The position numbers and the translations under genes are program-made. A model generated the notes under the pieces. That model did not search any database. It was not told the origin of the DNA and saw only the letters and a program-made list of their open reading frames with translations. Positions 16,409 through 24,998 of a stretch of DNA of 64,000 nt are shown in pieces (position 1 is the first letter of the stretch; every line of letters starts with the position of its first letter). Origin of the DNA: Wenyingzhuangia sp039768865 (lineage in GTDB: Bacteria; Bacteroidota; Bacteroidia; Flavobacteriales; Flavobacteriaceae); the NCBI RefSeq assembly GCF_039768865.1, contig NZ_JBDMZQ010000026.1. The stretch is one strand, 5' to 3'.

Positions 16409-18295
16409 TTACTTTTTTCCTTTCTGTTTGGCTTGTTGTTCTTGCGCTTGTTTCATAGCTTCGTCTAATCGTTGTTTAAACTTACTTGTTTTCTTAGGCT
16501 TCTTTCTGTTTTCCTGTATTTTTGCTAAGATTTTTTCTTCATCGATTACATAAGTTTTAATAACGTACATGATACTAAGTGTGAGTAGGTTAGAAACAAA
16601 ATAATACAAACTCAATCCAGATGCATAATTATTGAAGAAAAACAACATCATAAGAGGAGAGAAATACATCATTGTTTTCATCAATTTTTGCATATCTGGC
16701 ATTCCTTCTTGAGTAGGCTGTTGCATACTCATTTGCTGACCCTGATTCATTCTCATATAAAAGAAAATCGCAACTGAAGCCAATACTGGGAACAAACTAA
16801 AATGGTTTCCATAGAAACTAGACAACACAGGGATTTGGGTAGACCATTCAAACACACTATCATAAGAAGACAAATCATCTGCCCACAAAAAGGGTTGCTG
16901 TCTTAAACTTATTTCCGAAGGGAAAAATCTAAATAAAGCGAAGAAAACAGGCATTTGTAACAATGCAGGAATACATCCAGCCATCATGTTTACTCCTGAT
17001 TTACGCTGTAAAGCCATCACTTCAGATTGTCGCTTCATTTGGTTATCTTTTCCAGGGAATTTAGCATTGATAGCATCCATTTCTGGTTTTAGAACTTTCA
17101 TCTTTGCACTTGAAACATATGATTTGTAGACCAAAGGTGACATTAACAATCGTACAACTAGAGTCATCAAAATGATAACGATACCAAAGTTTCCAATAAA
17201 ACCACTTAAGAAATGAAAGATGGGAATGAATGCATTTCTATTGATCCAGCCAAAAATCCCCCATCCTAAGTTCATCACATTTTCAATCCCTTTGTTATAT
17301 GAGGATAAATCTTCGTGTACATTTGGTCCAATGTATATATTCATATCGTAATTTAACGCACCATTCGTTAGGTTTAATTGAGCAGTCGTGTTGAATTTTT
17401 TAGTATCAATGGTATCAGTGAGTGCGTCTACAACTAACGACTCAGACATTAAGCTAGCCTTTTCAAAAGGTGTGTTTGTCAATAGTATTGTGGAGAAGAA
17501 GTGTTGTTTGTAAGCAATCCAATCTACATTTTCTTCAGTTTCACTATCTTCAGCACCTACTGACAAATCATCGTATTTGCCCTCTTCTTTTTCGTAATGG
17601 AGCGCTGTCATCTGATTTTCGTACTTGATGCTTTTCTCTTGACGTTTTGTTGTCATTTCCCATTCCAGATCGATTTCATTATTCCTGCTGATAATATTTT
17701 CTAATCCTACTGATCGCACTGAAAAATCTAACATATAGTTGTTAGGCTTTATCTCGTATCTGTATTCTAGATATTGTGTTTCAGATACTTTCAACTTTAA
17801 TGAAGCAATTTGGTTTTCCCCCTCCTTAGAGAAATAGGGCTCAAAAATCATATCCTTAGTGTGAATCGATTTGTTGTCTTGAGTGTTGAATTGAATATTA
17901 AAATCAGCATTGCTATCTTGAATAAGAAACAATGGTTTTTTTTGATAGTTTTCGTATTCTTTTAATTGTGCTTCTATGATTTGCCCCCCTCTGTTAGCAA
18001 TGGTTAATTTTAAAACATTGTTTTCCAATGTAGTTGTCCCTTTTTCATCTGTATCACTAGCAGCTGAATAAGCAAAGTCACCATATTTTTGGGTGGCAGC
18101 AGCTTGGCGTAATGAATCTACTAAGCTGGACTTTGAAGTAATACTCTCTGTGGGGATTGAAGTTGTGTTTTCTGTCTGTGGAGTTTCTACCAGAGGCTCA
18201 TTGTTTTTTTGAGTCATTGTGTACCAAACCAATACGGCTCCGATCAATGCAAAACCAATAACTTGACTAATGTCTAATTTCTTTTTTTCTTCCAT
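16409..18295 (-). CDS. yidC: Membrane protein insertase YidC
   Basis: This 628-aa protein starts with a membrane anchor (about 10-26). A large periplasmic beta-domain (about 65-340) follows, then the insertase core with conserved helices (WGIFGWINRNAFIPIFHFLSGFIGNFGIVIILMT and LMSPLVYKSYVSSAKMK). The tail is basic, Lys/Gln-rich (EAMKQAQEQQAKQKGKK), and probably contacts the ribosome. YidC inserts and folds inner-membrane proteins, alone or with SecYEG. It lies 58 bp downstream of pyrG on the same strand, an arrangement common in flavobacteria, and probably shares its transcript. Confidence 0.96.
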   Translation of the reverse strand: MEEKKKLDISQVIGFALIGAVLVWYTMTQKNNEPLVETPQTENTTSIPTESITSKSSLVDSLRQAAATQKYGDFAYSAASDTDEKGTTTLENNVLKLTIANRGGQIIEAQLKEYENYQKKPLFLIQDSNADFNIQFNTQDNKSIHTKDMIFEPYFSKEGENQIASLKLKVSETQYLEYRYEIKPNNYMLDFSVRSVGLENIISRNNEIDLEWEMTTKRQEKSIKYENQMTALHYEKEEGKYDDLSVGAEDSETEENVDWIAYKQHFFSTILLTNTPFEKASLMSESLVVDALTDTIDTKKFNTTAQLNLTNGALNYDMNIYIGPNVHEDLSSYNKGIENVMNLGWGIFGWINRNAFIPIFHFLSGFIGNFGIVIILMTLVVRLLMSPLVYKSYVSSAKMKVLKPEMDAINAKFPGKDNQMKRQSEVMALQRKSGVNMMAGCIPALLQMPVFFALFRFFPSEISLRQQPFLWADDLSSYDSVFEWSTQIPVLSSFYGNHFSLFPVLASVAIFFYMRMNQGQQMSMQQPTQEGMPDMQKLMKTMMYFSPLMMLFFFNNYASGLSLYYFVSNLLTLSIMYVIKTYVIDEEKILAKIQENRKKPKKTSKFKQRLDEAMKQAQEQQAKQKGKK

Positions 18296-18353
18296 CTTTA
18301 TAAAATAGTAGTCTATGATTTTCTCATAAACCCTTTTAGTTACTTATTATGAT

Positions 18354-19970
18354 TTATTTTGATTGTAAATATTCTAAACTAGCGTTCACAAAACTCTTAA
18401 ACAGAGGATGAGGATTTAGTACTGTACTTTTATATTCAGGGTGATATTGAACAGCAACAAACCATGGATGAGATGGAATTTCCACAACTTCAACCAAACC
18501 TGTTTTTGGGTTCACTCCAGTGGCTTTCATTCCTGCAGCCTCAATTTGTGATTTAAATTCGCTGTTAAATTCGTATCGGTGGCGATGCCTTTCAGAAATA
18601 TTTTCTTTTGCGTAGGCCTCAAAAGCTTTAGATCCTTTGTCCAAAACGCAATCCCAAGCTCCTAATCGCATGGTTCCTCCCATGTCTGTTATTTCTTTCT
18701 GATCTTCCATCAAATTGATTACTGGATGGTTTACATCTTTATCCATTTCGGTAGAGTTGGCTTTCTCTAAGCCTAGCACGTTGCGAGAAAATTCAATAAC
18801 TGCCATTTGCATTCCTAAACAAATCCCCATGAAAGGTATCTTATTTTCTCTTGCATAGCGTATGGTTTCTATTTTCCCTTCAGTACCTCTATTTCCAAAA
18901 CCTGGGGCAACCATAATTCCACTCAGTCCGTTTAGTTTTTTATCTACGTTATCTTTAGTGATATTTTCAGAATGGATCCATTCTACTTTTACTTTAACTC
19001 TTTGCGAAGATCCTGCATGGATAAAAGCTTCGGCGATAGATTTATATGCATCTTGTAATTCTACATATTTTCCAATCACTCCTATTTTGATTTTGTGTAA
19101 TGGGTTTTTATGTTTTTCAACAAATTTATTCCATTCCATCAACTTAGGTTCGGTTTTACTTGTTAGTGCTAATTTTTTCATGACCACTTTATCCAGACCT
19201 TCGTGTAACATCATGTTTGGGACGTCATAAATCGTTTCAGCATCTAATGATGAAATTACTTCTTCTTTCTTTACATTACAGAACAAAGCCAGTTTTCGTT
19301 TGATGTCCTCAGAAATAAAATGCTCAGACCTACAAACCAATATGTCAGGATTTAAACCATTTTGCATCATCATTTTTACAGAATGCTGTGTAGGTTTGGT
19401 TTTTAATTCACCAGCAGCAGCCAAATATGGAATCAAAGTCAAATGGACGACCACAGAGTTGTTTTCTCCAAGTTCCCAAGTCAATTGACGTACAGATTCA
19501 ACATATGGCAAAGATTCAATATCTCCAACAGTACCTCCAAGTTCAGTGATGATTACATCATATTCCCCAGTTTTTCCTAAAATCTGGATGCGTTCTTTAA
19601 TTTCATTGGTAATATGAGGAACAACCTGTACAGTTTTTCCTAAAAACTCACCTTTACGTTCCTTATCAATAACTGATTGGTATACTCTTCCTGTGGTTAC
19701 ATTGTTTGCTTGAGAAGTGTTGACATCTAAGAAGCGTTCATAATGTCCTAAGTCTAAATCTGTTTCTGCTCCATCATCGGTAACAAAACATTCACCATGT
19801 TCATATGGATTCAATGTACCGGGATCGATATTAATGTAGGGGTCAAATTTTTGTATTGTAACTCTGTAACCTCTTTCTTGTAATAATTTTGCTAGAGAAG
19901 CAGCAATAATTCCTTTACCTAAAGATGAAGTAACTCCACCGGTTACAAAAATATATTTTGTATTAGTCAT
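18354..19970 (-). CDS. pyrG: CTP synthase
   Basis: This 538-aa enzyme converts UTP, ATP and glutamine to CTP. The N-terminal synthetase domain opens with KYIFVTGGVTSSLGKGI (P-loop). The C-terminal class I glutamine amidotransferase domain has the nucleophile motif GICLGMQMA and the His-Glu pair in VQYHPEYKS. Length and both domains are complete. It is the first gene of the minus-strand pyrG-yidC pair. A consensus -7 element (TACTTTTG, complement of 19987-19994) lies just upstream. Confidence 0.98.
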   Translation of the reverse strand: MTNTKYIFVTGGVTSSLGKGIIAASLAKLLQERGYRVTIQKFDPYINIDPGTLNPYEHGECFVTDDGAETDLDLGHYERFLDVNTSQANNVTTGRVYQSVIDKERKGEFLGKTVQVVPHITNEIKERIQILGKTGEYDVIITELGGTVGDIESLPYVESVRQLTWELGENNSVVVHLTLIPYLAAAGELKTKPTQHSVKMMMQNGLNPDILVCRSEHFISEDIKRKLALFCNVKKEEVISSLDAETIYDVPNMMLHEGLDKVVMKKLALTSKTEPKLMEWNKFVEKHKNPLHKIKIGVIGKYVELQDAYKSIAEAFIHAGSSQRVKVKVEWIHSENITKDNVDKKLNGLSGIMVAPGFGNRGTEGKIETIRYARENKIPFMGICLGMQMAVIEFSRNVLGLEKANSTEMDKDVNHPVINLMEDQKEITDMGGTMRLGAWDCVLDKGSKAFEAYAKENISERHRHRYEFNSEFKSQIEAAGMKATGVNPKTGLVEVVEIPSHPWFVAVQYHPEYKSTVLNPHPLFKSFVNASLEYLQSK

Positions 19971-19986
19971 TCATATAACGTTTGTG

Positions 19987-19994
19987 CAAAAGTA
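19987..19994 (-). promoter_or_regulatory. Putative -7 element of pyrG
   Basis: The minus strand reads TACTTTTG, an exact TAnnTTTG match, 16 bp before the pyrG start codon. The -33 element is weak (TTTC about 21 nt upstream). Confidence 0.4.
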
Positions 19995-20350
19995 CAATTT
20001 CTACAGAAAAATATGGAAAATTAGTAGGTACATTTTAGGATAGTTTTTATTTTTCTACGTTGTAAATCTTAAAACATGTTGCACAAAGGATTTCCTTATA
20101 AATTGAGGAAGGCTGTAATGAACCCGAAAATCAATTGTAGTATTGTAATCCAACACTTTTTTGATTGGGAATAGTGTGATTAGAGGATAATTATTTACAG
20201 ACAAAGACGGTATGTTCGTTTAGATAGGAGAAAAAAGATTATGTTTTTGGTTTTTTTAGGAGTTCACAAGAACGTGCACAAAAGGAAATACTTCTTTAGT
20301 TCTATTGCTTTTATCAAGTAAAAAAAACTTCAATTTTTAAATAAAAAACA
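19995..20350. other. Non-coding stretch between pyrG and rpmH promoter
   Basis: This AT-rich stretch of about 356 bp lies between divergent pyrG and rpmH. The longest ATG-initiated frames I read are 17 and 26 codons, with no recognisable product. I see no tRNA, riboswitch or long inverted repeat. It may hold regulatory sequence or an unrecognised small RNA; nothing in it can be named. Confidence 0.5.
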
Positions 20351-20381
20351 TTTGTAATTCTTAAATAATCAATTATATTTG
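20351..20381 (+). promoter_or_regulatory. Promoter of rpmH
   Basis: TTTG (20351-20354), 19 nt spacer, TATATTTG (20374-20381). Both elements match the Bacteroidota consensus exactly. Transcription would start near 20387, leaving a leader of about 65 nt before rpmH. Confidence 0.7.
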
Positions 20382-20450
20382 CAAACGCTTTAAGTAACCC
20401 TTATCGCCTGTAAGAAATAGCAATAAAAAAACGACGTAAGATATCATACA

Positions 20451-20609
20451 ATGAAAAGAACGTATCAACCATCGAATAGAAAGAGAAGAAACAAACATGG
20501 TTTCAGAGAGAGAATGGCTTCAGCTAATGGACGTAAAGTTTTAGCAAGAAGAAGAGCTAAAGGAAGAGTTAGCACTACTGTTTCTTCATCTCCAAGACAT
20601 AAGAAATAA
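20451..20609 (+). CDS. rpmH: Ribosomal protein bL34
   Basis: This 52-aa highly basic protein begins MKRTYQPSNRKRRNKHGFRERM and continues with ASANGRKVLARRRAKGR, the unmistakable bL34 signature. bL34 is a small component of the 50S subunit. In many bacteria rpmH sits beside rnpA and dnaA; here neither is adjacent, as usual in Bacteroidota. It is transcribed alone, from the promoter at 20351-20381 to the terminator at 20633-20663. The last residues (TTVSSSPRHKK) form a short family-specific tail. Confidence 0.97.
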   Translation: MKRTYQPSNRKRRNKHGFRERMASANGRKVLARRRAKGRVSTTVSSSPRHKK

Positions 20610-20632
20610 TGATTTTTTCATTATATTAATAT

Positions 20633-20663
20633 AGGTGTTACTTTTAAGTAACACCTTTTTTTT
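20633..20663 (+). terminator. Intrinsic terminator of rpmH
   Basis: AGGTGTTACTT (20633-20643) pairs with AAGTAACACCT (20646-20656), followed by eight T to 20663. It separates rpmH from carB. Confidence 0.85.
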
Positions 20664-20706
20664 GAAATTTTTTTAGAATCTAGTTCAACCGAAGATAATC
20701 AGTTAT

Positions 20707-20714
20707 TATCTTTG
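20707..20714 (+). promoter_or_regulatory. Putative -7 element of carB
   Basis: TATCTTTG matches TAnnTTTG exactly and lies 17 bp upstream of the carB ATG. No good -33 element is visible at the usual distance. Confidence 0.4.
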
Positions 20715-20730
20715 TCATAAAATTAAACGT

Positions 20731-23586
20731 ATGCCTAAAAATCCTAAAATCAAATCGGTTTTAATTATTGGTTCAGGACCTATTGTAATTGGTCAAGCTT
20801 GTGAGTTTGATTATTCTGGTTCTCAGTCTATCCGTTCATTAAAAGAAGAGGGAATTGAAGTAACTTTAATCAATTCTAATCCTGCAACAATCATGACGGA
20901 TCCGTCATTAGCGGATCATGTTTATTTGAAGCCTTTGACTACAAAGTCCATCAGAGAAATTTTAGAAGCCCATCCAAATATTGACGCAGTACTACCTACC
21001 ATGGGAGGTCAGACGGCATTGAATTTGTGTATTGAATCAGATGAAAAAGGAATTTGGGAAGACTTTAATGTTGAAATGATTGGGGTAGATATTGACGCAA
21101 TCAATGTTACAGAGGATAGAGAGAAGTTCCGTGAACTGATGGGGAAGATAGGTGTAGATATGGCGCCACAAGCAACAGCTACTTCTTTCTTAAAAGGAAA
21201 AGAGATTGCTCAAGAATTTGGGTTTCCTTTGTGTATCAGATCTTCTTTTACCCTTGGAGGAGCAGGAGCATCTATAGTTTATAAAGAAGAAGATTTTGAT
21301 GATCTATTGTCTACGGGGTTAGAGATTTCACCTATCCATGAGGTAATGATCGACAAAGCGATGATGGGATGGAAAGAATATGAATTAGAATTGTTACGTG
21401 ATGCCAATGACAACGTAGTTATTGTCTGTTCTATCGAAAATATGGATCCTATGGGAATTCATACAGGAGATTCTATTACGGTAGCACCAGCAATGACCTT
21501 AAGTGATAGTACCTTCCAAAAAATGCGAGATATGGCTATACATATGATGCGCTCTATTGGTGATTTTGAAGGAGGTTGTAATGTACAGTTTGCTGTTTCT
21601 CCTGATGAAAAAGAAGATATTATTGCAATTGAAATTAATCCTCGTGTGTCTCGTTCGTCAGCCTTAGCATCAAAAGCAACAGGGTATCCAATCGCAAAAA
21701 TAGCAACAAAATTAGCATTAGGATACAACTTGGATGAGTTAAATAATCAAGTTACAGGTAATACATCAGCTTTGTTTGAGCCTACTTTAGATTATGTAAT
21801 CGTAAAAATTCCTCGTTTCAATTTTGATAAGTTTGAAGGTTGTGATAGAACTTTAGGATTACAAATGAAGGCTGTTGGTGAAGTGATGGGGATTGGACGT
21901 TCTTTTCAAGAAGCCTTGCACAAAGCCACTCAGTCGCTAGAAATCAAGCGAAATGGTCTAGGAGCTGATGGTAAAGAGGAAACTCATTACGATACTATTA
22001 TTTCCAAATTGACTAATGCCTCATGGGATCGCGTATTCACTATCTATGATGCGATAAAAGCTGGAATCTCGCTAAAGAAAATTTACGACATTACTAAAAT
22101 AGATATGTGGTACTTGAAGCAGTACGAAGAATTATTTGCTTTGGAGAAAGAAATTTCACAGTACACTTTAGAAACATTGCCAAAAGCTTTGATGTTAGAG
22201 GCAAAACAAAAAGGGTATGGTGACAGACAAATTGCACACATGTTGGTCTGCAAGGAATCAGAGGTGTACAACAAACGTTCAGAGATGAATATCAATCGTG
22301 TCTACAAGTTAGTAGATACTTGTGCTGCAGAATTTGAAGCTTCTACACCTTATTACTACTCAACATTTGAAAATACAATGACTTTAGCAAATGGGCAACC
22401 TTACGCTCACAATGAGTCTGTGGTATCAGATAAGAAAAAAGTAGTTGTATTAGGTTCTGGACCAAACAGGATTGGTCAAGGAATCGAGTTTGATTACTGT
22501 TGTGTTCATGGAGTATTGGCAGCTAAAGAAGCAGGTTATGAGACAATTATGATCAATTGTAACCCAGAAACAGTTTCTACTGATTTTGATACTGCAGATA
22601 AATTGTATTTTGAGCCTGTTTTTTGGGAGCATATTTATGACATTATCCGTCATGAAAAACCAGAGGGCGTTATAGTCCAGTTAGGGGGGCAGACAGCTTT
22701 AAAATTAGCAGAAAAATTAGAAGCTTATGGAGTTAAAATCATGGGGACTAGTTTTGAAGCATTGGACTTAGCAGAAGATAGAGGTCGTTTTTCTGACATG
22801 CTGACTTCTTTGGATATTCCTTTTCCAAAATTTGGAATAGCAACAAATGCCGACGAAGCTTTAGATATCGCAGATTCTTTAGACTTTCCTATCTTAGTAC
22901 GTCCTTCTTATGTTCTAGGTGGGCAAGGGATGAAAATTGTGATCAACAAGGAAGAATTAGAAGAGCATGTCGTTAGTTTACTGCGTTCTATTCCAGGAAA
23001 TAAATTGTTGTTAGATCATTATTTAGATGGAGCTATTGAAGCAGAAGCTGATGCAATCTGTGATGCTGATGGAAATGTCTATATCATTGGTATTATGGAG
23101 CACATAGAGCCTTGTGGTGTTCACTCGGGAGATTCGAATGCAACTTTACCACCATTTAACTTAGGAGAGTTTGTGATTCAACAAATTAAAGATCATACTA
23201 AAAATATAGCTGTAGCACTCAAAACAGTAGGATTGATCAACATACAGTTTGCTGTTAAAAATGATACTGTTTATATTATCGAAGCCAATCCAAGGGCTTC
23301 TCGTACGGTACCTTTTATTGCAAAAGCCTATGGAGAACCTTATGTGAACTATGCAACTAAAGTGATGCTAGGTGTAAATAAAGTGACAGATTTTAACTTT
23401 AATCCTCAACTAGAGGGGTATGCAATTAAACAACCTGTATTCTCATTCAACAAGTTCCCTAATGTTGATAAAAAATTAGGACCCGAAATGAAATCTACGG
23501 GTGAAGCTATTTTATTTATCGATAGTTTAAAGGATGATGCTTTTTACGAATTGTATTCAAGGAGAAAAATGTATTTGAATAAATAG
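20731..23586 (+). CDS. carB: Carbamoyl-phosphate synthase large subunit, short form
   Basis: This enzyme makes carbamoyl phosphate for pyrimidines and arginine from bicarbonate, ATP and ammonia supplied by CarA. The 951 residues hold both ATP-grasp halves. The first runs from IGSGPIVIGQACEFDYSGSQ to PRVSRSSALASKATG. The second runs from VVLGSGPNRIGQGIEFDYC to NPRASRTVPFIAKAYGEP. The chain stops shortly after LGPEMKSTGEA, at about the point where the second synthetase unit ends in Escherichia coli CarB (1073 aa). The C-terminal MGS-like allosteric domain that senses UMP and ornithine is therefore missing. No frameshift remnant is visible: the stop is followed directly by a terminator. carA is not adjacent. 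Confidence 0.97.
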   Translation: MPKNPKIKSVLIIGSGPIVIGQACEFDYSGSQSIRSLKEEGIEVTLINSNPATIMTDPSLADHVYLKPLTTKSIREILEAHPNIDAVLPTMGGQTALNLCIESDEKGIWEDFNVEMIGVDIDAINVTEDREKFRELMGKIGVDMAPQATATSFLKGKEIAQEFGFPLCIRSSFTLGGAGASIVYKEEDFDDLLSTGLEISPIHEVMIDKAMMGWKEYELELLRDANDNVVIVCSIENMDPMGIHTGDSITVAPAMTLSDSTFQKMRDMAIHMMRSIGDFEGGCNVQFAVSPDEKEDIIAIEINPRVSRSSALASKATGYPIAKIATKLALGYNLDELNNQVTGNTSALFEPTLDYVIVKIPRFNFDKFEGCDRTLGLQMKAVGEVMGIGRSFQEALHKATQSLEIKRNGLGADGKEETHYDTIISKLTNASWDRVFTIYDAIKAGISLKKIYDITKIDMWYLKQYEELFALEKEISQYTLETLPKALMLEAKQKGYGDRQIAHMLVCKESEVYNKRSEMNINRVYKLVDTCAAEFEASTPYYYSTFENTMTLANGQPYAHNESVVSDKKKVVVLGSGPNRIGQGIEFDYCCVHGVLAAKEAGYETIMINCNPETVSTDFDTADKLYFEPVFWEHIYDIIRHEKPEGVIVQLGGQTALKLAEKLEAYGVKIMGTSFEALDLAEDRGRFSDMLTSLDIPFPKFGIATNADEALDIADSLDFPILVRPSYVLGGQGMKIVINKEELEEHVVSLLRSIPGNKLLLDHYLDGAIEAEADAICDADGNVYIIGIMEHIEPCGVHSGDSNATLPPFNLGEFVIQQIKDHTKNIAVALKTVGLINIQFAVKNDTVYIIEANPRASRTVPFIAKAYGEPYVNYATKVMLGVNKVTDFNFNPQLEGYAIKQPVFSFNKFPNVDKKLGPEMKSTGEAILFIDSLKDDAFYELYSRRKMYLNK

Positions 23587-23610
23587 AAATAAACTATTTC
23601 TTAGTTTACA

Positions 23611-23650
23611 AAACAAAAAACTTTCTGAGATATCAGAAAGTTTTTTGTTT
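23611..23650. terminator. Bidirectional terminator between carB and MFS gene
   Basis: There are 18-bp perfect arms (23611-23628 and 23633-23650) around a 4-nt loop GATA. The core CTTTCTGA/TCAGAAAG is flanked by A and T runs, so it can stop both convergent transcripts. Confidence 0.85.
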
Positions 23651-23704
23651 TTAGTAGAAATATCAAAGGCGATCACGATAGAAGCCTTTAAAGTTTTAAG
23701 TGTA

Positions 23705-24874
23705 TCAAACTATGGGGTCCGAATTATTATGACTTAAAAAATAAACACTTAGGAATGGCCCCAAAGCTAGGCATGTAAATACATATTGGATTGGCATTGT
23801 ATTCAACAATATATTGAAAAGGTAAAGGCTTATGATCGTTGTAAAAAAACCAATGGATGTTGAAATAGTTAAGCCTGTACCATTGTGATTAGGATCGCAA
23901 GTATCATTTATCAAAGTAGAAAGCAATGGAGAATCTGCGACAACACTGATCCCCCAAATCATCAAATAAGGAACAAAGATATACGTAGGAAAGTAGAAGC
24001 TTAGAGGGCATAGAAGACAACAGATACCCGAGGTCATTAGTGCTATTTTAGTTATTTTGGTGAGGTCTTTTTTGACAGCTATTTTTCCTACAAGTACACA
24101 GCCCAAAGCACCTATGCTGATGATCATAAATGTCAATAAATTACTATTTAATAGGGAGTCTTGATTTGCTTTATAAGTGGTGATGAGTAGAGGTATAAAA
24201 GTCCAAAAAGTATAGAGTTCCCACATGTGGCCATAGTAAGCAAAAGTTGCGGTTTTAAATTTTTTCTTCTTGAACAGTAAAGGCAAGGTGTTGATTTTCA
24301 TAGTCTGAATATTTTCTTTGGGGGGTGTTTTCAAAAAAAGAATTAAAATCCCTCCCAAAACAGCTAATCCTGAACTAGAGTAAATAACAGCTTCCCATGT
24401 CAATTTAATATCGAAACTCATTGTAAAATGTGAAAAAGAAGTTCCCAAAACTAATGCACCAACCAACACCCCTAAAGCGCTGCTAACTGATTTTGGGAAA
24501 AAGTATGCGGCTATTTTCATCCCCACGGGATATACTCCTGCAAGAAAGAATCCTGTTAGTAGCCTAAAGAGAAAAACCAATGGAAAATTTAGGTTAGGGA
24601 TCAGTATGGAAGCGTTAGCTAATGCGGCTAGAACAATACTAATGCTAAATACAATGTTCGCAAAGAATCTATCCGCCAAGCCTAAGAACGCATAGAGAAG
24701 GCTTCCTACGATAAAGCCCAGCTGAGTTGCGATTGTCAGATTAGCAAGCAGGTTTTGACTATCTAGCTGGTGTACTCTTGCTAAACTAGATAGGATAGCG
24801 TTGGTACTAAACCATAGCGACGTTCCAAAAAACTGGCTGAAAACAATGAGTACTAGTATTAATGTTTTATTCAT
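23705..24874 (-). CDS. Major facilitator superfamily transporter
   Basis: This 389-aa hydrophobic protein has about twelve membrane segments and the MFS layout. It opens with LVLIVFSQFFGTSLWFSTNAI, has a loop with FLGLADRFFANIV between helices 2 and 3, and a basic central loop (LFLKTPPKENIQTMK ... LLFKKKKFKTATF). MFS proteins are secondary transporters driven by ion gradients. The substrate cannot be told; the NAIL/NAS-type first helix resembles the nitrate/cyanate-like and sugar-exporting branches. It stands alone, convergent with carB and divergent from topB. Confidence 0.8.
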   Translation of the reverse strand: MNKTLILVLIVFSQFFGTSLWFSTNAILSSLARVHQLDSQNLLANLTIATQLGFIVGSLLYAFLGLADRFFANIVFSISIVLAALANASILIPNLNFPLVFLFRLLTGFFLAGVYPVGMKIAAYFFPKSVSSALGVLVGALVLGTSFSHFTMSFDIKLTWEAVIYSSSGLAVLGGILILFLKTPPKENIQTMKINTLPLLFKKKKFKTATFAYYGHMWELYTFWTFIPLLITTYKANQDSLLNSNLLTFMIISIGALGCVLVGKIAVKKDLTKITKIALMTSGICCLLCPLSFYFPTYIFVPYLMIWGISVVADSPLLSTLINDTCDPNHNGTGLTISTSIGFFTTIISLYLFNILLNTMPIQYVFTCLALGPFLSVYFLSHNNSDPIV

Positions 24875-24944
24875 GATATAAAGTTAATACAATGCCTTAG
24901 TTAAACTGTGAATATCTTTCTTTTAAACTCGTAAAAGTTTCCGT

Positions 24945-24952
24945 TATATTTG
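24945..24952 (+). promoter_or_regulatory. Putative -7 element of topB
   Basis: TATATTTG fits TAnnTTTG exactly and lies 46 bp before the topB ATG. The -33 region is only a T run (24921-24924, 20 nt upstream). Confidence 0.35.
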
Positions 24953-24998
24953 TTTTTGTCAAAGTTATTTGGCTCAATCACATGATTAATTATTTAAA

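Noticed and set aside
20451..20609. rpmH as a marker of the chromosome origin
   Set aside because: No dnaA, rnpA, dnaN or cluster of DnaA boxes is nearby, and in Bacteroidota rpmH is not tied to oriC.
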